Shown one piece after another: positions 13,505-15,812 of a DNA stretch of 15,812 nt. The notes beneath the pieces are model-generated. The model ran no database searches, was not told the origin of the DNA, and saw nothing but the letters and a program-made list of their open reading frames with translations. Numbering within the stretch: the stretch's first letter is position 1; each line of letters opens with the position of its first letter. The position numbers and the translations under genes are program-made. The stretch is from Candidatus Cloacimonadota bacterium (GTDB taxonomy: Bacteria; Hydrothermota; E44-bin80): contig SOKM01000271.1 of NCBI GenBank assembly GCA_004375785.1, positions 1 to 15,812 on the forward strand, read 5' to 3'.

Positions 13505-15501
13505 TGGCAATTGCACGAATGACAAAGGTTTCAATCGCTCTTCATTCCTCAGAGAAAGATGTCCTCTTAAAACATCTCCAAGATGAATCAGCATTACATA
13601 TTACCAGTATAGAGAAAAAAGAAGATGTTAAAGAACACAACTCTTCGGAAGATAATAGAATAAGACTATTGGAAACACGATTAAATAAACTTGAAGACAC
13701 AATAAAATTCGTGCAAAATTTTATTAAAAAAGGTGGTTTTCTCGCAGGACTAATTCAGCAAAAAACACCTATTTCTAAAGAGAAATACAGAGATACCGTC
13801 GAGAAATTTGCTTTTGAGGAAGTAACGGAAAGGATAAAAAACATTTACTCACAATTAGCAAAACTGAAAAGTGAAAAGGAACACCTTTTATCAAAGAAAG
13901 ACATAATAGAACCCTGGCTTGGTCTTGATACACCCGTTGAACTGCTCAAACCAACCAAAACCACAATAGTGCTTTCAGGAACGGTCAATAAAAGATTATT
14001 CAAGGAAGAGATAATAAAAAAGGCAGAGAAAGTAGGTGTCCAATTTGAGAGGATCGATGAATCAAAGGATGAAGTCTATATTATTCTTCTCTTTCATAAA
14101 AGTTTTGAAGAGGAAGCACAAGAGCTGCTTGACGAGATAAACTTTGGTTTAGAGGATTTCAGAGGTTTTGAAGGAAAACCTTCGGAAATTTATCAAAATA
14201 TCCAAATTCGAATTAAGAAGATAGAAGAAGAAATTGAGGAACTTTTAGAAAAGGGTAAAGAGTTTATCGATTTCTATGAAGAACTTTTAATTGTATATGA
14301 CCATAATATGGACGAGATTACCAGGTTGAATGCTATGAAGGATGCTGTAAGGACAAAAACCACATATGTTATACAGGGCTGGGTGGAAACAAAAAGAAAG
14401 GAAACATTACTGAAATCGGTCAATTCGTACGACGCAGCTATGATGCTTGAAATCGAACCTGAAGAAGATGAAAATCCTCCAGTGAAATTGGTCAACAGAA
14501 CAATCTTTCAGCCTTTTGAAATCGTTACCAACCTATACGGTACCCCAAGGCACAATGAACTCGATCCAAGTCCTCTTCTTGCTGTCTTTTTTGCTGTCTT
14601 CTTCGGTATCTGCATTACCGATGCTGGATATGGTATCGTCCTTGCCCTCTTAGCACTCTTTCTCATGAAGAAAATTCCAACGGGAAGGAAGTTCCTCTGG
14701 CTTCTCTTTATCGGAGCCATCTTTACCATCATTGAAGGAGCTCTTCTCGGCGGGTGGTTTGGCAGTAACTTATTCACCGGGACCTTTTTCGATAAAATAG
14801 CAAAAGAAATAACACTCTTCGACCCTATGAAATCCTATTTTGTCTTTTATAGATTGGCACTTGCCCTCGGTTGCATACAAATCTATTGGGGATTATTTCT
14901 GAGGTTCTATGATGAAATGCGGAATAAAAACTATGCAGATGCATTCATCGAAGCTATTGTATGGTTGGCTATTATAACTTCTCTACTCATCGCGCTTTTT
15001 GCATCCGATTTCTGCATCCAGCTGAACCTTTCACCAACACGACTGCTCCCCGAAATTCTGCTTAAGCCTGCAGGAATTGTTTTTGGGACATGTTTCATCA
15101 TCGTCCTCATCTTTGGGGCGCGAACGGAAAAAAGCCCGTTCTTCAGGCTCTTCCTTGGCGGTCTCAGATTTACTATTCTCGGAGGTGTTTTCTCTTATCT
15201 CGGTGATTTTCTCTCATATATCAGGTTAATGGCTCTCGGGCTTGTTACAGCAGGTATTGCTAACGCAATAAACGATATAGGAAGAATGACACTTGGAATT
15301 CCAGTTGTCGGAATTATCATTTTTATCATTATCCTCGTTGGAGGACACCTCTTCAATCTCGGTATCAACACTCTTGGTGGATTTGTACATACCTTAAGGC
15401 TACAATACGTTGAATTCTTCCAGAAATTTTTCATAGGTGGTGGTAAAGCCTTTAGTCCTTTAAGAAGAAACGAAAAATATGTAATCCTCAAGGAAGCATA
15501 A
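13504..15501 (+). CDS. atpI: V/A-type ATP synthase subunit I
   Basis: This 665-residue subunit I is the stator/ion-channel protein of the membrane sector and cooperates with the proteolipid ring. Residues about 1-340 are the cytoplasmic arm, with coiled-coil stretches at about 50-75, 120-140 and 235-260, ending in the typical YVIQGWVETKRKE. Then comes the family signature PFEIVTNLYGTPRHNELDPS, followed by about eight membrane helices to the C-terminus. The conserved Arg needed for ion transfer is Arg574 in LSYIRLMALG. The C-terminal GGHLFNLGINTLGGFVHTLR and VEFFQKFFIGGGKAF are also characteristic. It is preceded by the stalk subunit with a one-base overlap and followed, after an unusually long 271-base gap, by subunit K. 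Confidence 0.96.
   Translation: MAIARMTKVSIALHSSEKDVLLKHLQDESALHITSIEKKEDVKEHNSSEDNRIRLLETRLNKLEDTIKFVQNFIKKGGFLAGLIQQKTPISKEKYRDTVEKFAFEEVTERIKNIYSQLAKLKSEKEHLLSKKDIIEPWLGLDTPVELLKPTKTTIVLSGTVNKRLFKEEIIKKAEKVGVQFERIDESKDEVYIILLFHKSFEEEAQELLDEINFGLEDFRGFEGKPSEIYQNIQIRIKKIEEEIEELLEKGKEFIDFYEELLIVYDHNMDEITRLNAMKDAVRTKTTYVIQGWVETKRKETLLKSVNSYDAAMMLEIEPEEDENPPVKLVNRTIFQPFEIVTNLYGTPRHNELDPSPLLAVFFAVFFGICITDAGYGIVLALLALFLMKKIPTGRKFLWLLFIGAIFTIIEGALLGGWFGSNLFTGTFFDKIAKEITLFDPMKSYFVFYRLALALGCIQIYWGLFLRFYDEMRNKNYADAFIEAIVWLAIITSLLIALFASDFCIQLNLSPTRLLPEILLKPAGIVFGTCFIIVLIFGARTEKSPFFRLFLGGLRFTILGGVFSYLGDFLSYIRLMALGLVTAGIANAINDIGRMTLGIPVVGIIIFIIILVGGHLFNLGINTLGGFVHTLRLQYVEFFQKFFIGGGKAFSPLRRNEKYVILKEA
13551..13569. 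repeat. 19-bp inverted copy (arm 2) inside atpI
   Basis: AGAGAAAGATGTCCTCTTA here encodes part of SEKDVLLK of subunit I and is the exact reverse complement of 13090-13108 upstream of the operon promoter. Confidence 0.8.
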
Positions 15502-15772
15502 TAACGGATAAAATAAATGAAAATTTCCAAATCTCAATATACAAATCACAAACAATACCCCAAAAAAGACAATCACCAAACCACAATGAACAAATCACAA
15601 ACAATACAAAAAAGAAAATTAACAGGGATTGAAAGAGAACTTAAGAGATATGTAGAAAAACAAATAAATTTCTTTAAATCTCTTAAATTCCCTGTCAAAA
15701 AAACAGAGATTTGGAATTGTATATTGTTTGGAAGTGGTTTATACTTTCAATAAAAAGTAAAAAGGAGGTTTT
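15502..15772. repeat. Palindrome-containing spacer inside the ATPase operon
   Basis: This AT-rich 271-base gap contains TCCAAATCTC (15526-15535) inverted as GAGATTTGGA (15706-15715). A nested imperfect hairpin has arms ACAGGGA/TCCCTGT (15622-15628 and 15689-15695) and TTAAGAGAT/ATCTCTTAA (15641-15649 and 15678-15686). Short repeats of AATCACAAACAATAC occur at about 15545-15560 and 15592-15608. A 78-codon reading frame here is not convincing. It looks like a repeat inserted between subunits I and K. Confidence 0.55.
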
Positions 15773-15812
15773 ATGGATGGAGTAGGAATTGCAATCGCTG
15801 GTAGTGCAATGG
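15773..15812 (+). CDS. atpK: V/A-type ATP synthase subunit K, start only (window edge)
   Basis: An AAAGGAGG site (15761-15768) precedes an ATG at 15773 and thirteen codons reading MDGVGIAIAGSAM before the window ends. The Gly/Ala/Ile-rich N-terminus and its position after subunit I fit the proteolipid that forms the rotor ring in the membrane. The ion-binding Glu/Gln region lies outside the window, so Na+ or H+ specificity cannot be judged. Confidence 0.75.
   Translation, partial: MDGVGIAIAGSAM

Noticed and set aside
15517..15753. 78-codon open frame between atpI and atpK
   Set aside because: Low-complexity Lys/Gln/Asn/Thr content arises from short AT-rich repeats. There is no good ribosome site, and it overlaps the inverted repeats.

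Overview
This window looks like a chromosomal segment from an uncultured-type, Gram-negative (two-membrane) bacterium. Four things point to two membranes: a tripartite RND efflux system with a TolC-family outer-membrane factor, several outer-membrane beta-barrel-like proteins, a diaminopimelate (peptidoglycan/lysine) gene, and an exported PD40-repeat protein whose C-terminus resembles the type IX secretion sorting domain. The V/A-type ATPase operon, AT-rich codon use and palindrome-rich intergenic DNA would suit a candidate phylum such as WOR-3/Stahlbacteria, Hydrothermae or Cloacimonadota. That placement is inference only.

Layout. 1-1719 (+): a beta-barrel-like exported protein with an arginine-rich insert, then a polytopic membrane protein. 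1686-8391 (-): an apparent five-gene operon read from 8391 downward: outer-membrane protein, TolC-like factor, membrane-fusion adaptor, RND pump and dapF. Its 3' end overlaps the convergent membrane-protein gene. 8656-8970 (+): an MTH1187/YkoF-like thiamine-binding protein. 8992-10775 (-): a pyridoxamine-phosphate-oxidase-like flavoprotein, a polysaccharide deacetylase fused to an N-terminal zinc finger, and a 76-residue Cys-containing protein. 11055-12230 (-): the exported PD40-repeat protein. 12319-12965: a dense cluster of palindromes and nested inverted repeats holding a small GIY-YIG nuclease gene and abutting the 3' end of tRNA-Asn (12962-13037, -). 13193 to the end (+): the start of a V-type ATPase operon in the order H/F-type coiled-coil stalk subunit, subunit I, subunit K (cut off by the window edge), matching the F-I-K order of ntp-type operons.

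How the parts work together. The efflux genes should form a complete inner-membrane pump, adaptor and outer-membrane channel, but the adaptor lacks the usual alpha-hairpin and the pump has a changed proton-relay region. Divergent, well-formed promoters at 13047-13075 (-) and 13132-13160 (+) drive tRNA-Asn and the ATPase operon.

No CRISPR array, rRNA, obvious prophage, transposase or recognised defence system is visible. The best candidates for something undescribed are the GIY-YIG gene bounded by inverted repeats with a switchable hairpin at its 3' side, the palindrome cluster overlapping the tRNA 3' end, a perfect 19-bp inverted copy linking the ATPase promoter region to the atpI coding start, and a repeated GGGGCAGGGATAAAC motif upstream of three minus-strand genes.
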